Positions 50,900 through 60,495 of a stretch of DNA of 64,000 nt are shown piece by piece. Positions within the stretch are counted from its first letter, which is position 1; each line of letters begins with the position of its first letter. The notes under the pieces were generated by a model that did no database searches, had not been told where the DNA came from, and saw nothing but the letters and a program-made list of their open reading frames with translations. Source of the stretch: Collimonas arenae (GTDB lineage Bacteria > Pseudomonadota > Gammaproteobacteria > Burkholderiales > Burkholderiaceae_D); the NCBI RefSeq assembly GCF_000786695.1, contig NZ_CP009962.1, forward strand, positions 4,588,001 through 4,652,000, read 5' to 3'. Both the position numbers and the translations under genes were made by a program.

Positions 50900-51682
50900 A
50901 TGATGATCAAGAAAAAACTTGGACCGGCCTCGCTGCTCGACACCGAATCCATATTGAAGGATGCGCAGCGTGAACTGGCCTTGCCGTCGCGCCGCCTGTT
51001 TGCTAAACGGGCGCTGACCCTTGGCGGCCTGTCGCTGCTGACCGGCTGCAACATTACCGATGAAGCTTCCGTCAACCGCATGCTGGAACGCATCTCGCGC
51101 ATGAACGACGGCGTGCAAGGCTGGCTGTTCGATCCGAAGCGCCTTGCACCCACTTACACACAGGCCGAGATGACCCGGCCCTTCCCGTTCAACGCGTATT
51201 ACGGTATTGAGGACGTCCCGGATATCGATGGCAGCGATTATCAGCTGGAAATTCTCGGACTGGTGACCAACAAGCGTCCGTGGACGCTGGAGCAATTGCA
51301 CAAGATGCCGCAGAACGAGCAGATCACCCGGCATATCTGCGTTGAAGGCTGGAGCGCCATCGGCCGCTGGGGCGGCATCCCGTTCTCTTACTTCCTCAAG
51401 ATGATCGGCGCCGACCTGAACGCCAAATATATCGATTTCCAGTGCGGCGACGATTACCACACCAGCATCGATATGGCGACCGCACTGCATCCGCAAACCC
51501 AGCTGACGCTGACTTACGACGGCCAGATCCTGCCGCCGAAATACGGCTTCCCGATGAAATTGCGGATGCCGACCAAACTCGGCTACAAGAATCCGAAGCA
51601 CATCGTGTCGATGGAAGTAACAAACAAATACCCCGGCGGTTATTGGGAAGACCAGGGATACAACTGGTTCGGCGGATCGTAA
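50900..51682 (+). CDS. Molybdopterin-dependent oxidoreductase, sulfite-oxidase fold
   Basis: A 260-residue periplasmic enzyme of the sulfite oxidase/YedY type. The N-terminus carries a twin-arginine signal (SRRLFAKRALTLGGLSLLTGC; the final Cys may be lipidated). The Mo-ligating cysteine is in RHICVEGWSAIGRWGG, and YHTSIDMATALHPQT and the C-terminal PTKLGYKNPKHIVS are typical. It is distinct from MsrP, which pairs with YedZ; here the partner is a b561 cytochrome. The substrate is unknown. GAGGAGA precedes the start by a few bases. Confidence 0.88.
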   Translation: MMIKKKLGPASLLDTESILKDAQRELALPSRRLFAKRALTLGGLSLLTGCNITDEASVNRMLERISRMNDGVQGWLFDPKRLAPTYTQAEMTRPFPFNAYYGIEDVPDIDGSDYQLEILGLVTNKRPWTLEQLHKMPQNEQITRHICVEGWSAIGRWGGIPFSYFLKMIGADLNAKYIDFQCGDDYHTSIDMATALHPQTQLTLTYDGQILPPKYGFPMKLRMPTKLGYKNPKHIVSMEVTNKYPGGYWEDQGYNWFGGS

Positions 51683-51683
51683 T

Positions 51684-51807
51684 TGCTGGCTCTGCAACCT
51701 ACTGCGCGACTCAATCTCGGGGGTTGCGATGCTCACCGTACTTGCGTACGGCGGCTGCGCTTCTCGCCCCCGATCTTGAATCGCTCGCTACGGTTGCAGA
51801 ACCAGCC
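51684..51807. repeat. Long imperfect inverted repeat (about 58-bp arms)
   Basis: The left arm 51684-51741 and right arm 51746-51807 are roughly 80 percent complementary. The apex is a perfect CCGTAC-TTGC-GTACGG and the base pairs GCTGGCTCTGCAACC with a matching right end. It lies just after the stop codon of the oxidoreductase and could be a dispersed palindromic element (REP/MITE class). Confidence 0.6.
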
Positions 51808-51870
51808 GAATTGTCTTTTTTGTTTAACTGTTTTTTTGGCGCTTTTGCCACTTTTACCTGGAGATCTGAA

Positions 51871-52176
51871 ATGAAAAAAAGCCTGACAATCCTGTTGGTT
51901 ACCGGCCTGATGATGAGTGCTGGCGGCGTTTATGCACAAGATGCAATGTCGAAAGATGCTGCGCCTATGGCCAAGGATGCAATGTCGAAAGACGCTGCGC
52001 CTATGGCCAAGGACGCCATGTCTAAAGATGCAATGAGCAAGGACAGCATGTCGAAGGACGCGATGGCCAAGCCGCATAAGAAGATGATGCACAAGAAAGA
52101 CGCCATGTCCAAGGATGCGATGTCGAAGGACGACATGAGCAAGGACGGCATGGCCAAGGATGAAATGAAAAAATAA
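51871..52176 (+). CDS. Exported MXKDX pentapeptide-repeat protein
   Basis: A 101-residue protein of the family described as pentapeptide MXKDX repeat proteins. It has a signal peptide (KKSLTILLVTGLMMSAGGVYA) and a mature part made almost wholly of M-S/A-K-D-x repeats, about 15 copies in two blocks separated by a His/Lys-rich patch (KPHKKMMHKKD). CTGGAG precedes the ATG. No enzymatic residues are visible. The Met/Asp/His-rich composition suggests metal or redox-related binding, though this is only a guess. It lies downstream of the molybdoenzyme and the long hairpin, and its own terminator follows. Confidence 0.85.
   Translation: MKKSLTILLVTGLMMSAGGVYAQDAMSKDAAPMAKDAMSKDAAPMAKDAMSKDAMSKDSMSKDAMAKPHKKMMHKKDAMSKDAMSKDDMSKDGMAKDEMKK
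51945..52170 (+). repeat. Minisatellite encoding MXKDX repeats
   Basis: A 15-base unit (ATG-TCG-AAA-GAT-GCT type) repeated with variants. Two units are expanded to a 36-base tandem (GCGCCTATGGCCAAGGATGC present twice). Such repeats can change copy number. Confidence 0.75.
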
Positions 52177-52198
52177 TTATCATACTGATAATTCCGAA

Positions 52199-52231
52199 GG
52201 ATAGTGCTTTTTTGGCACTATCCATTTTTTA
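52199..52231 (+). terminator. Terminator after the MXKDX gene
   Basis: GGATAGTGC pairs with GCACTATCC around a T-rich loop and is followed by ATTTTTTAT. Confidence 0.8.
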
Positions 52232-52354
52232 TGTGGCGAAATCGCCAGACAGGATCACAATATGACCATCGTGACACACGCGTTTCGTCGTCCTGTCACA
52301 TATTTGTTGTATGCTATTGCTTCCGAAACAATGTGAAACCAAGGCTAACGCCAT

Positions 52355-53236
52355 ATGCCAGAGCACCCTAGTAGCGTCAAATCATTTGACGCTAAACCCC
52401 ACCGGTCATTATTTGAACGCCTGACCGCACTGATTTCTCCCGAACCTGAAAACCGCGCCGAACTGCTCGACGTGCTGCAAGACGCACACGAACGCAACCT
52501 GATCGACGCCGATGCGCTGTCGATGATCGAAGGCGTGTTCCAGGTTTCCGACCTCTCCGCCCGTGACATCATGATCCCGCGTTCGCAAATGGACATGATC
52601 GACGTCACCAAGCCCATCGAAGACTGGATGCCCGAAGTCCTGTCGACCGCCCACTCGCGCTTCCCTGCCGTCGACGGCGAACGCGACAAGGTGATCGGCA
52701 TCCTGCTGGCGAAAGACCTGCTGCGCTATTACGCTGAGGATTCGTTCGACGTCCGCGACATGTTGCGCCCGGCAGTGTTCATCCCCGAATCCAAGCGCCT
52801 CAATGTGCTGTTGCGCGACTTCCGCGCCAACCGCAATCACATGGCGATCGTGGTCGATGAGTACGGCGGCGTCGCCGGCCTGATCACGATTGAAGACGTG
52901 CTGGAACAGATCGTCGGCGACATCGAGGACGAATACGATTTCGATGAAGAAGAAGACAATATCCTGGCCATCCGCGACGGCGATCACGGCGGCCGTTGGC
53001 GCATCAAGGCACTGACCGAGATCGAACAATTCAATGAGACGCTGGAAACGGCGCTGGTGGATGAAGACGTCGACACCATCGGCGGCCTGGTCGCCAATCA
53101 CCTCGGCCGCGTGCCGCGCAAAGGCGATGAATTCACCATCGACAACGTGCACTTTGAAGTATTGCGCGCCGATGCACGCCAGGTGCATGTCCTGCTAGTC
53201 GAAAAGCTGTCAGAATCTGCCAAGGAAGAATCCTGA
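52355..53236 (+). CDS. corC: CorC/HlyC family transporter-associated CBS protein
   Basis: A 293-residue cytoplasmic protein (YbeX) with two CBS domains (ISARDIMIPRSQMDMIDVT and MAIVVDEYGGVAGLITIEDVLEQIVGDIEDE) and the CorC_HlyC transporter-associated domain at the C-terminus (DTIGGLVANHLGRVPRKGDEF). The protein has no membrane domain, as expected for CorC. It is associated with magnesium/cobalt efflux and, in ybeY-ybeZ clusters, with ribosome function. It starts a co-oriented run with lnt, separated by 61 bases. Confidence 0.92.
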   Translation: MPEHPSSVKSFDAKPHRSLFERLTALISPEPENRAELLDVLQDAHERNLIDADALSMIEGVFQVSDLSARDIMIPRSQMDMIDVTKPIEDWMPEVLSTAHSRFPAVDGERDKVIGILLAKDLLRYYAEDSFDVRDMLRPAVFIPESKRLNVLLRDFRANRNHMAIVVDEYGGVAGLITIEDVLEQIVGDIEDEYDFDEEEDNILAIRDGDHGGRWRIKALTEIEQFNETLETALVDEDVDTIGGLVANHLGRVPRKGDEFTIDNVHFEVLRADARQVHVLLVEKLSESAKEES

Positions 53237-53297
53237 CAGAGAGAGCGTAGGTCGGGAGGCTTATCCGACCTACCTCAACCAACAGCAACATCAGCCT

Positions 53298-54866
53298 ATG
53301 CGTTTTAGCCTTACCTCGATTAAATTTCCTTTCCTGCTCGCGCTGGCCGCCATTGCCGGCGCCATCAACGTCTTCGCCTTCGCGCCTTACGGACTATGGC
53401 CGATCCAGCTGCTCACCTTGGCGCTGCTGATTTTCTGTCTGCTGCGTATAGACAGAACCGGCGTCGGTCACATCAAACGCAGCGCCCTGCTCGGCTGGGC
53501 CTACGGTTTCGGCTGGGTCGCCCACGGGGTTTACTGGATTTATATTTCGTTGCATGACTTCGGCGGCTTGCCTGGCTGGCTGGCGGTACTGGCGGTGGCC
53601 GTTCTGGCGCTCGCCATGGGCGTGTATACGGCACTCTGCGCCGGCCTCAGCGTCTGGCTGCGGCAACGCTGGTCGGCTTCGCCGCTGCTGTTTGCACTGG
53701 CGATTTTCCCGGCATTGTGGGGACTGACGGAATGGCTGCGCGGCTGGCTGTTCACCGGCTTTCCTTGGCTCATTTCCGGCTACGCCCATACCTCTGGTCC
53801 GCTGAGCGGCTATGCGCCGCTGGTCGGCGTGTATGGTTTGGGCTGCATCTCGGCCGTCATCGCCGGCTGCCTGGCGCTGCTGCCGCAACGTAAGGCACCT
53901 GTTATCGCCGCAGTATTGGCGTTAATCGCCGGCCTTGGTTTACACCAGATAAACTGGACTTCGCCACATGGCAAGCCGATTTCAGTGCGCCTGCTGCAAG
54001 GCAACGTGCCGCAGGAAGAAAAATTCAACACCGCGCAGATCATCAATTCCCTCCGCCTGTATGTCGACATGATCCGCGCCGTACCGGCTGACCTGATTGC
54101 AACGCCTGAGACTGCGGTGCCGATTTTGCAAACCGAATTACCGCCGGATTTCCTGCCTGCGCTGTCTGATTTTTCCCGGCAGACCGGTAGCAATATCGCG
54201 CTTGGCATTCCTTATATCGACGGCCCCTATCGCTACTCCAACAGCGTGATCGGCCTTGCGCCGCAAGACAAGGCGGTTCCGGCATTCCGCTATGACAAGC
54301 AGCATCTGGTGCCGTTCGGGGAGTTCGTTCCGTTCGGCTTCCGCTGGTTCGTCGATATGATGCACATCCCGCTCGGCGACTTCCAGCGCGGCGCGGCGGT
54401 ACAAGCGCCGTTCGCGGTGAAGGATCAATGGGTGTTGCCGAATATTTGCTACGAAGACTTGTTCGGCGATGAGATTGCGGCCCAACTGGCCGCGACCCAT
54501 ACAGCCGGACAGCCAACTGCGACGCTGTTGCTAAACATGTCGAACATCGCCTGGTTCGGCAATACGATAGCGTTGCCGCAGCATTTGCAGATCTCGCAAA
54601 TGCGCAGCCTGGAAAGCGGCCGCCCCATGCTACGCGCGACCAATACCGGCGCTACCGCCGTGATCGATCCGCACGGCGTAGTCAGCGCTCAGCTGGCGCC
54701 ATACAGTCGTAATACGCTGGCTGTATCGGTGCAGGGCTATAGCGGCATGACGCCTTATATCCTGCTCGGCAACCGTACACTGCTGGCGGCTGCGCTGCTG
54801 ATGCTGGCCTTGAGCTGGTGGCGCTGCCGCACGCAGCGCGGCAAGCCTGAGCAGAAACGGGACTAA
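53298..54866 (+). CDS. lnt: Apolipoprotein N-acyltransferase
   Basis: A 522-residue inner-membrane enzyme that adds the third acyl chain to lipoproteins. The N-terminal half has about six to eight membrane segments (FLLALAAIAGAINVFAFAPYG near the start). The periplasmic nitrilase-like domain (about 220-490) shows the catalytic Glu in ATPETAVP, Lys in DKQHLVPFGEF and Cys in NICYEDLFG. LRATNTGATAVIDPHG is also typical. It follows corC, as in most gamma- and betaproteobacteria. Confidence 0.95.
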   Translation: MRFSLTSIKFPFLLALAAIAGAINVFAFAPYGLWPIQLLTLALLIFCLLRIDRTGVGHIKRSALLGWAYGFGWVAHGVYWIYISLHDFGGLPGWLAVLAVAVLALAMGVYTALCAGLSVWLRQRWSASPLLFALAIFPALWGLTEWLRGWLFTGFPWLISGYAHTSGPLSGYAPLVGVYGLGCISAVIAGCLALLPQRKAPVIAAVLALIAGLGLHQINWTSPHGKPISVRLLQGNVPQEEKFNTAQIINSLRLYVDMIRAVPADLIATPETAVPILQTELPPDFLPALSDFSRQTGSNIALGIPYIDGPYRYSNSVIGLAPQDKAVPAFRYDKQHLVPFGEFVPFGFRWFVDMMHIPLGDFQRGAAVQAPFAVKDQWVLPNICYEDLFGDEIAAQLAATHTAGQPTATLLLNMSNIAWFGNTIALPQHLQISQMRSLESGRPMLRATNTGATAVIDPHGVVSAQLAPYSRNTLAVSVQGYSGMTPYILLGNRTLLAAALLMLALSWWRCRTQRGKPEQKRD

Positions 54867-54878
54867 GGCTGTAAAAAC

Positions 54879-54901
54879 CGCTAAAATCGCTGCTTTTAGC
54901 G
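54879..54901 (+). promoter_or_regulatory. Hairpin in the glyQ leader region
   Basis: CGCTAAAA, loop TCGCTGC, TTTTAGCG is a perfect 8-bp stem 95 bases before the glyQ start, without a T-run. It could be part of the promoter, a leader structure or a weak end signal for lnt. Confidence 0.35.
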
Positions 54902-54995
54902 CTAATGTCAGAAGCTTTATACATCGCGCTCCTGGTCGCCTCTTTCGGTCTCCACTATTAATCGGCACTTGCCGTACGGAAAAGCAACAAAAACG

Positions 54996-55976
54996 ATGCT
55001 TACATTTCAACAAATCATTCTCAAATTACAAGATTACTGGGATGCCCAAGGCTGCGCCTTGCTGCAACCCTATGACATGGAGGTCGGCGCCGGCACCTCG
55101 CATACGGCGACCTTCCTGCGCGCCATCGGCCCGGAGCCTTGGCGCGCCGCCTATGTGCAACCGTCGCGCCGCCCTAAAGACGGCCGTTACGGCGAAAACC
55201 CGAATCGCTTGCAACATTACTATCAATACCAGGTAGTACTGAAACCTGCGCCGGAAAACATTCTTGAGCTGTACCTGGGTTCGCTGGCGGCGCTCGGCCT
55301 CGATCTGCAACGCAACGATGTGCGTTTTGTCGAAGACGACTGGGAAAATCCGACCCTGGGTGCCTGGGGCCTGGGCTGGGAAGTCTGGCTGAACGGCATG
55401 GAAGTCACTCAATTCACGTATTTCCAGCAAGTCGGCGGCCTCGATTGCAAACCGGTGCTGGGTGAAATCACCTACGGCATCGAACGGCTGGCCATGTATT
55501 TGCAGGGCGTCGAAAACGTCTACGACCTGGTATGGACGGAGTGGGTTGAAAACGGCGTCAAGAAGACCCTCAGCTATGGCGATGTGTTCCATCAAAACGA
55601 GGTCGAGCAGTCGACCTACAATTTTGAGTACGCCGATACCGAGTTCCTGTTTCCGCTGTTCGGCAACTACGAAACCCAGGCCAAGCGCCTGCTGGAAGTG
55701 CCTCTCGCGTTGCCGGCCTACGAAATGGTGTTGAAGGCGGCGCACACGTTCAATCTGCTGGACGCACGCGGCGCTATCTCGGTCACCGAGCGCGCGGCTT
55801 ATATGGGCCGGATCCGCAACCTGTCGCGTGCGGTAGCGCAGGCGTATTACGATTCACGGGCAAAACTGGGCTTCCCGATGTGGGAGATCACCAAGGAAAA
55901 CGCCGATCTGTTATTGCAAGAATTTGGAGATGAATACATGGCGGCTGTCGCTCAGCGCGCAGGGGAAACAGCATGA
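54996..55976 (+). CDS. glyQ: Glycyl-tRNA synthetase alpha subunit
   Basis: A 326-residue catalytic subunit of the (alpha-beta)2 bacterial GlyRS. The ATG at 54996 gives [20 protein letters not shown], and the start at 54969 is rejected. Class II motifs and the signatures [37 protein letters not shown] and [23 protein letters not shown] are present. It overlaps glyS by 4 bases (ATGA), so the subunits are coupled. Confidence 0.95.
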   Translation: MLTFQQIILKLQDYWDAQGCALLQPYDMEVGAGTSHTATFLRAIGPEPWRAAYVQPSRRPKDGRYGENPNRLQHYYQYQVVLKPAPENILELYLGSLAALGLDLQRNDVRFVEDDWENPTLGAWGLGWEVWLNGMEVTQFTYFQQVGGLDCKPVLGEITYGIERLAMYLQGVENVYDLVWTEWVENGVKKTLSYGDVFHQNEVEQSTYNFEYADTEFLFPLFGNYETQAKRLLEVPLALPAYEMVLKAAHTFNLLDARGAISVTERAAYMGRIRNLSRAVAQAYYDSRAKLGFPMWEITKENADLLLQEFGDEYMAAVAQRAGETA

Positions 55977-58081
55977 GCAGCACCCTGTTGATCGAAATTT
56001 TTACCGAAGAACTGCCGCCGAAAGCATTGGCCAAACTGGGCGACGCCTTCGCCATGGGCATCTTCAACGGCTTGAAAGCACGCGACTTCCTGGAAGATGG
56101 CGCACTCGCGACTGCGTTCGCCACGCCACGCCGTCTGGCTGTCGCCATCAGCAATGTGCGCGCCACTTCCCTTGACAAGACCATGCGCGAAAAAGTGCTG
56201 CCGGTATCGGTGGCGCTGGATGCCGAAGGCAAGCCTTCTGCACCGCTGGTCAAGAAGCTGGCCGCCATTGCAGCGCAATGCGGCAAGGTGGTAATCACCC
56301 CGGCCGAACTGGAACGCGCCCCCGATGGCAAGGCTGAGAGTTTCTTCTATAGCTACACCGCTAAAGGCGTGGCGCTGCAAGAAGGTTTGCAAACGGTGCT
56401 GGAGGACAGCGTCGCCAAGCTGCCGATTCCCAAGGTCATGAGCTACCAGCGCCAGCACGGCCACGCTGCCGGTCACACGGTGCGCTTTGTCCGGCCGGCG
56501 CACAGCCTGGTCGCACTGCATGGCGACCAAGTGTTGCCGCTGACTTTGCTGGGCCTGGACGCCGGCCGCCAGACCGAAGGCCATCGTTTCCTGTCGCGGG
56601 GCCGTATCTCGCTGGCCGATGCTGACAGCTACGCCAACACATTGGCGGAACAAGGCAAAGTTATCGCCAGTTTCGAGCACCGTAAGGAAAAGATTCGCCA
56701 AGCCTTGCTGGCCACGGCTGGCGAAGACAAGGTGCTGATGCCGGAATCGCTGCTCGATGAAGTAGCGGCGCTGGTTGAATGGCCGGTGGTCTATGCCTGC
56801 AAGTTTGAAGATGAATTCCTCAGTGTGCCGCAGGAATGCCTGATTCTGACGATGCAAACCAATCAAAAGTATTTTGCCCTGACCGACAACGCCGGCAAGC
56901 TGCGTTCGCGCTTCCTGATCGTGTCGAATCTGCAGACCGATGACCCGCACTTCATTATCGAAGGCAACGAGCGCGTAGTGCGTCCGCGCTTGTCCGATGC
57001 CAAATTCTTTTTCGAGCAAGACCAGAAAAAGAAGCTGGCCGAGCGCGTGCCGCTGCTGGCCAATGTGGTCTATCACAACAAACTCGGCAACCAGTTGCAA
57101 CGCACCGAACGCGTCAAGGCGCTGGCGGTGGCGATCGCCACCCTGCTCGGCGGCGATGCCGCACTTGCCGAGCGCGCCGCGTTCCTGGCCAAGGCCGACC
57201 TACTGACCGACATGGTCGGCGAATTCCCAGAGCTGCAAGGCATCATGGGCAACTACTACGCGCGCCATGACGGCGAAGCGGAACACGTTGCTCTGGCAAT
57301 TTCAGAACATTACCAGCCGCGCTTCGCCGGCGATGCGCTGCCGACTACCGACACCAGCACCGCCGTTGCACTGGCCGACAAACTGGAAACCCTGATCGGC
57401 ATCTGGGGCATCGGTTTACAGCCAACCGGCGACAAGGATCCGTTCGCCTTGCGCCGCCATGCGCTGGGCATCTTGCGTATGCTGCTGGAAAAGCGCTTGC
57501 CGATATCGCTGACGCAATTGCTGGCCAACGCCGCCCAGCAGTTCGCCGGCAACGCCAATTTCAAGGATCCAGGCAGCGACGTGCTGCCTTTCCTGTATGA
57601 CCGTCTGCGCGGCCTGCTGCGCGAACGCGGCTATGCCCAGAATGAAATCGAAGCGGTGGTGGCCCAGCAACCGGAGCAGCTGGCCAACATTATCGAACGA
57701 CTGGATGCAGTGCAGGCATTTGCCGCCCTGCCGGAAGCAGAAGCGCTGGCAGCGGCCAACAAACGCATTACCAACATCTTGAAAAAGACCGAGAGCGTCG
57801 GCAATACGGTCAACAAGGAACTGTTGCGCGACGAGGCTGAACTGCAATTGTTCGTGGCGATGGATGCGCTCAAGCCGGAAGTCGACGCGGCATTTGCCAA
57901 GGGTGATTTCAGCACTGCATTGAAAGCGCTGGCGCAGTTGCGCCAACAGGTCGACGCCTTCTTCAACGATGTGATGGTGATGGCGGAAGACGAGCAGTTG
58001 CGCAATAACCGCCTGGCGCTGCTGGCCAAGCTGCATGTGATGCTGAACCAGGTTGCCGACATTTCCAAACTGGCAGCTTAA
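55973..58081 (+). CDS. glyS: Glycyl-tRNA synthetase beta subunit
   Basis: A 702-residue tRNA-binding and accessory subunit. Visible family blocks are the start [17 protein letters not shown], the [11 protein letters not shown] segment, [12 protein letters not shown] and [24 protein letters not shown]. The C-terminal DALRP-like anticodon domain is in the last 150 residues. The N-terminal HD-like region includes [22 protein letters not shown]. It directly follows glyQ. Confidence 0.95.
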   Translation: MSSTLLIEIFTEELPPKALAKLGDAFAMGIFNGLKARDFLEDGALATAFATPRRLAVAISNVRATSLDKTMREKVLPVSVALDAEGKPSAPLVKKLAAIAAQCGKVVITPAELERAPDGKAESFFYSYTAKGVALQEGLQTVLEDSVAKLPIPKVMSYQRQHGHAAGHTVRFVRPAHSLVALHGDQVLPLTLLGLDAGRQTEGHRFLSRGRISLADADSYANTLAEQGKVIASFEHRKEKIRQALLATAGEDKVLMPESLLDEVAALVEWPVVYACKFEDEFLSVPQECLILTMQTNQKYFALTDNAGKLRSRFLIVSNLQTDDPHFIIEGNERVVRPRLSDAKFFFEQDQKKKLAERVPLLANVVYHNKLGNQLQRTERVKALAVAIATLLGGDAALAERAAFLAKADLLTDMVGEFPELQGIMGNYYARHDGEAEHVALAISEHYQPRFAGDALPTTDTSTAVALADKLETLIGIWGIGLQPTGDKDPFALRRHALGILRMLLEKRLPISLTQLLANAAQQFAGNANFKDPGSDVLPFLYDRLRGLLRERGYAQNEIEAVVAQQPEQLANIIERLDAVQAFAALPEAEALAAANKRITNILKKTESVGNTVNKELLRDEAELQLFVAMDALKPEVDAAFAKGDFSTALKALAQLRQQVDAFFNDVMVMAEDEQLRNNRLALLAKLHVMLNQVADISKLAA

Positions 58082-58097
58082 CTCTTCGATCAGGCAT

Positions 58098-58655
58098 ATG
58101 AAACTTATCATCCTCGACCGCGACGGCGTCATTAACCACGACTCGGACGCTTTCATTAAATCGCCCGACGAATGGGTGCCGATCAAGGGATCGCTGGAAG
58201 CCATCGCACGGCTCAACCAGGCGGGTTACCGCGTGGTGGTGGCGACCAACCAGTCGGGCATCGCACGCGGCTTGTTCGACATGCAAACGCTGATGGCGAT
58301 TCATCAGAAGATGCACGAGGCGGCGCAGCTGGTCGGCGCCGAAATCGATGCGATATTCTTTTGTCCGCATGCGGCCGACGACAACTGCGATTGCCGCAAA
58401 CCGAAAGCCGGCATGTTCCACGACATCGGCAAACGCTTCGAAGTCAGCCTGCGCGGCGGCGTACCGACGGTAGGCGACTCGCTGCGCGATTTACAGGCCG
58501 GCTTTATTGCCGGTTGCGCGCCGTATCTGGTGCTGACCGGAAAAGGTGAAAAGACCCGTGAAAAAGGTGGCCTGCCACCTGGCACATTGATTTTCCCGGA
58601 CCTGGCCGCGGTGGTCGAATTTCTGCTGAAGAAGCCGGTCGAGTTGGCTGTCTGA
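58098..58655 (+). CDS. gmhB: D-glycero-beta-D-manno-heptose 1,7-bisphosphate 7-phosphatase
   Basis: A 185-residue HAD phosphatase in the synthesis of ADP-heptose for LPS inner core. HAD motifs: LDRDGVI (nucleophile Asp and acid/base Asp), VATNQSG, and the late VGDSLRDLQAG. The zinc loop has CPHAADDNCDC. It begins 16 bases after glyS at the ATG 58098; the longer frame from 58053 is not needed. plsC lies 60 bases downstream. Confidence 0.93.
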   Translation: MKLIILDRDGVINHDSDAFIKSPDEWVPIKGSLEAIARLNQAGYRVVVATNQSGIARGLFDMQTLMAIHQKMHEAAQLVGAEIDAIFFCPHAADDNCDCRKPKAGMFHDIGKRFEVSLRGGVPTVGDSLRDLQAGFIAGCAPYLVLTGKGEKTREKGGLPPGTLIFPDLAAVVEFLLKKPVELAV

Positions 58656-58715
58656 TTGGCGAGTGCGTTGTCCATCTCGTACAAATAAAGCTTGTTAAAA
58701 ATACCTGGAGTTTGC

Positions 58716-59459
58716 ATGTTGCGTTTTTCCCTGTTCTTGCGTTCGCTGCTGTTCACCGTGCTGATGGCCATCCTGACTGTGATCTGGTCTTTCGCCTGCA
58801 TCCTGTTTGCACCATTTCCGTATGCGCGCCGCTACTACCTGACCGCGCGCTGGAATGTCATCGTGGTATGGATGGCCAAGGTCATCTGCGGCATTCGTTA
58901 CGAAGTAAAAGGCATGGAGAATTTTCCGGATGCGCCAGCGGTAGTGCTGAGCAAACACCAGTCGGCCTGGGAGACCATTTTCCTGCTGCAAATGACGCCA
59001 CGCCCGCTGGTATTCGTCTTCAAGAAGTCGCTGACCTACATCCCTTTTTTCGGTTGGGGCATTGCACTGTTGCGCATGATTCCAATCGACCGCAGCAAGG
59101 GCCGCGATGCTTTCGCTCAGGTCGTGGAGCAAGGCCGCAAGCGGCTGGCAGACGGACAGTGGATCATCATGTTCCCCGAAGGTACGCGGATTCCGGTCGG
59201 CCAGACTGGCAAGTACAAGAACGGCGGCACACGCCTGGCGGTTGAAACCAATACCCTGGTCGTACCGATCGCCCACAATGCCGGCGAGTGCTGGCCAAAG
59301 AATTCTTTCATCAAGAAACCGGGCTTGATCACCGTCTCGATCGGCAAGCCGATCTACCCGGAAAACCTGGATAGCAGCGAACTGATGGTGAAAGTCGAAA
59401 ATTGGATAGAATCTGAAATGCGGGTGATTTCACCTCATGTCTATTCCAGGCAAAAATAA
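58716..59459 (+). CDS. plsC: 1-acyl-sn-glycerol-3-phosphate acyltransferase PlsC
   Basis: A 247-residue inner-membrane enzyme converting lysophosphatidic acid to phosphatidic acid. The N-terminal membrane segment (FLRSLLFTVLMAILTVIWSF) precedes the acyltransferase domain. The first motif reads SKHQSAWET, so the usual H-x4-D is H-x4-E. The other blocks are regular: MIPIDRSKG, FPEGTR and VVPIAHNAG. TGGAG precedes the ATG 58716. It works after PlsY, encoded at the other end of the window. Confidence 0.92.
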   Translation: MLRFSLFLRSLLFTVLMAILTVIWSFACILFAPFPYARRYYLTARWNVIVVWMAKVICGIRYEVKGMENFPDAPAVVLSKHQSAWETIFLLQMTPRPLVFVFKKSLTYIPFFGWGIALLRMIPIDRSKGRDAFAQVVEQGRKRLADGQWIIMFPEGTRIPVGQTGKYKNGGTRLAVETNTLVVPIAHNAGECWPKNSFIKKPGLITVSIGKPIYPENLDSSELMVKVENWIESEMRVISPHVYSRQK

Positions 59460-59475
59460 TACTCTCTAGCCAACA

Positions 59476-60399
59476 TTGAAACTATTGCATCAAAAACCAA
59501 CTAAGCCACGTCTGGGGCCGCATGCAACTCCCCAGGGCAAGGCACAGCAGCAACAGGCGCTGCAACTGGATCTATTTTCCGAAGATCCTATCGCCAGCGC
59601 TCCTCCTCCGCAGACTGTTAATCCAAGATCAACGTCGCCCAAGCCGCCGGTCGGTTCAGCCCCTGAGCTGGCTCCTGGCAAGCGGCGCCTGCATTTTGGT
59701 GAACATGTCCTCGATTACACCCTGCTACGCTCTAAACGGCGCTCCATCGGCTTCCTGATCAGCGATGACGGCTTGCGCGTCACGGCGCCCAAATGGGTCA
59801 CGCTGGGCGACGTCGAGCTTGCCATCCGGGAAAAGAAACGTTGGATCTTTACCAAGCTAAGCGAATACCGTGACCGTTCCACCCGCCGCATGCAGCCGCA
59901 AATGGCATGGCGCGATGGCGAAACGCTGCCCTATATGGGGCGTAGCATTACCCTGCGGATTCACGCTACGCAAAAAGCTGGAATTCATTTCGACGACGTC
60001 AACGACCAGTTGATCGTCTGCCTGCCCGCCGACGCCGGCGAACAACAACTGAAAGACCGTGTGCTGGGCTGGCTGCAACTTGAGGCCAAACGCGTGTTCG
60101 GCGAACGGTTGCCGATCTATGCCAAGAAGCTGGGCGTCACCTACCAGTCGTTTGCGCTGTCGTCGGCGACCACCCAATGGGGTTCATGCACCTCGGAAGG
60201 CAAGATCCGCCTGAACTGGCGCCTGATGCATTTCGCCCTGCCGCTAATCGATTATGTGATCGCGCATGAACTCTCGCACTTGCGCGAGATGAACCACAGC
60301 CCGCGCTTCTGGGCGACGGTGCAATCCATCTTCCCGGACTTTGAAACCGCCCGGAAAACTTTGCGCGACAGTGCGCAAGAAACATTGCCGGTTTTCTGA
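59476..60399 (+). CDS. YgjP-like zinc metallopeptidase (DUF45/M48)
   Basis: A 307-residue protein with a Pro/Gln-rich N-terminus (about 1-75) and a C-terminal YgjP domain. The zinc motif is HELSHLREMNHSPRFW (HExxH with a third His), preceded by the SATTQWGSCTSEGKIRLNWRL block typical of DUF45 (SprT-like) proteins. The start is a TTG at 59476, 16 bases after plsC, without a strong ribosome site. E. coli YgjP has no well-established role. The sequence is one continuous frame. Confidence 0.85.
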   Translation: MKLLHQKPTKPRLGPHATPQGKAQQQQALQLDLFSEDPIASAPPPQTVNPRSTSPKPPVGSAPELAPGKRRLHFGEHVLDYTLLRSKRRSIGFLISDDGLRVTAPKWVTLGDVELAIREKKRWIFTKLSEYRDRSTRRMQPQMAWRDGETLPYMGRSITLRIHATQKAGIHFDDVNDQLIVCLPADAGEQQLKDRVLGWLQLEAKRVFGERLPIYAKKLGVTYQSFALSSATTQWGSCTSEGKIRLNWRLMHFALPLIDYVIAHELSHLREMNHSPRFWATVQSIFPDFETARKTLRDSAQETLPVF

Positions 60400-60495
60400 A
60401 GCCGCTGCACTCTCTGTTACGCCGATGTAAACTATCAGCGTACTTTTGGCTTCAACATCCAAACACCGGCTCCCTTCCCAACCATCGAGAAAAAA

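Noticed and set aside
51442..51870. N-terminal extension of the MXKDX protein
   Set aside because: It overlaps the molybdoenzyme gene out of frame and runs through the long hairpin. The signal peptide and ribosome site point to 51871.
51683..51874. 63-codon frame within the long hairpin
   Set aside because: Generated by the inverted repeat; no ribosome site or family.
55952..57100. 382-codon minus-strand frame opposite glyS
   Set aside because: Shadow of glyS; composition (Gln/His/Arg-rich) is typical for the complement of a GC-rich gene.
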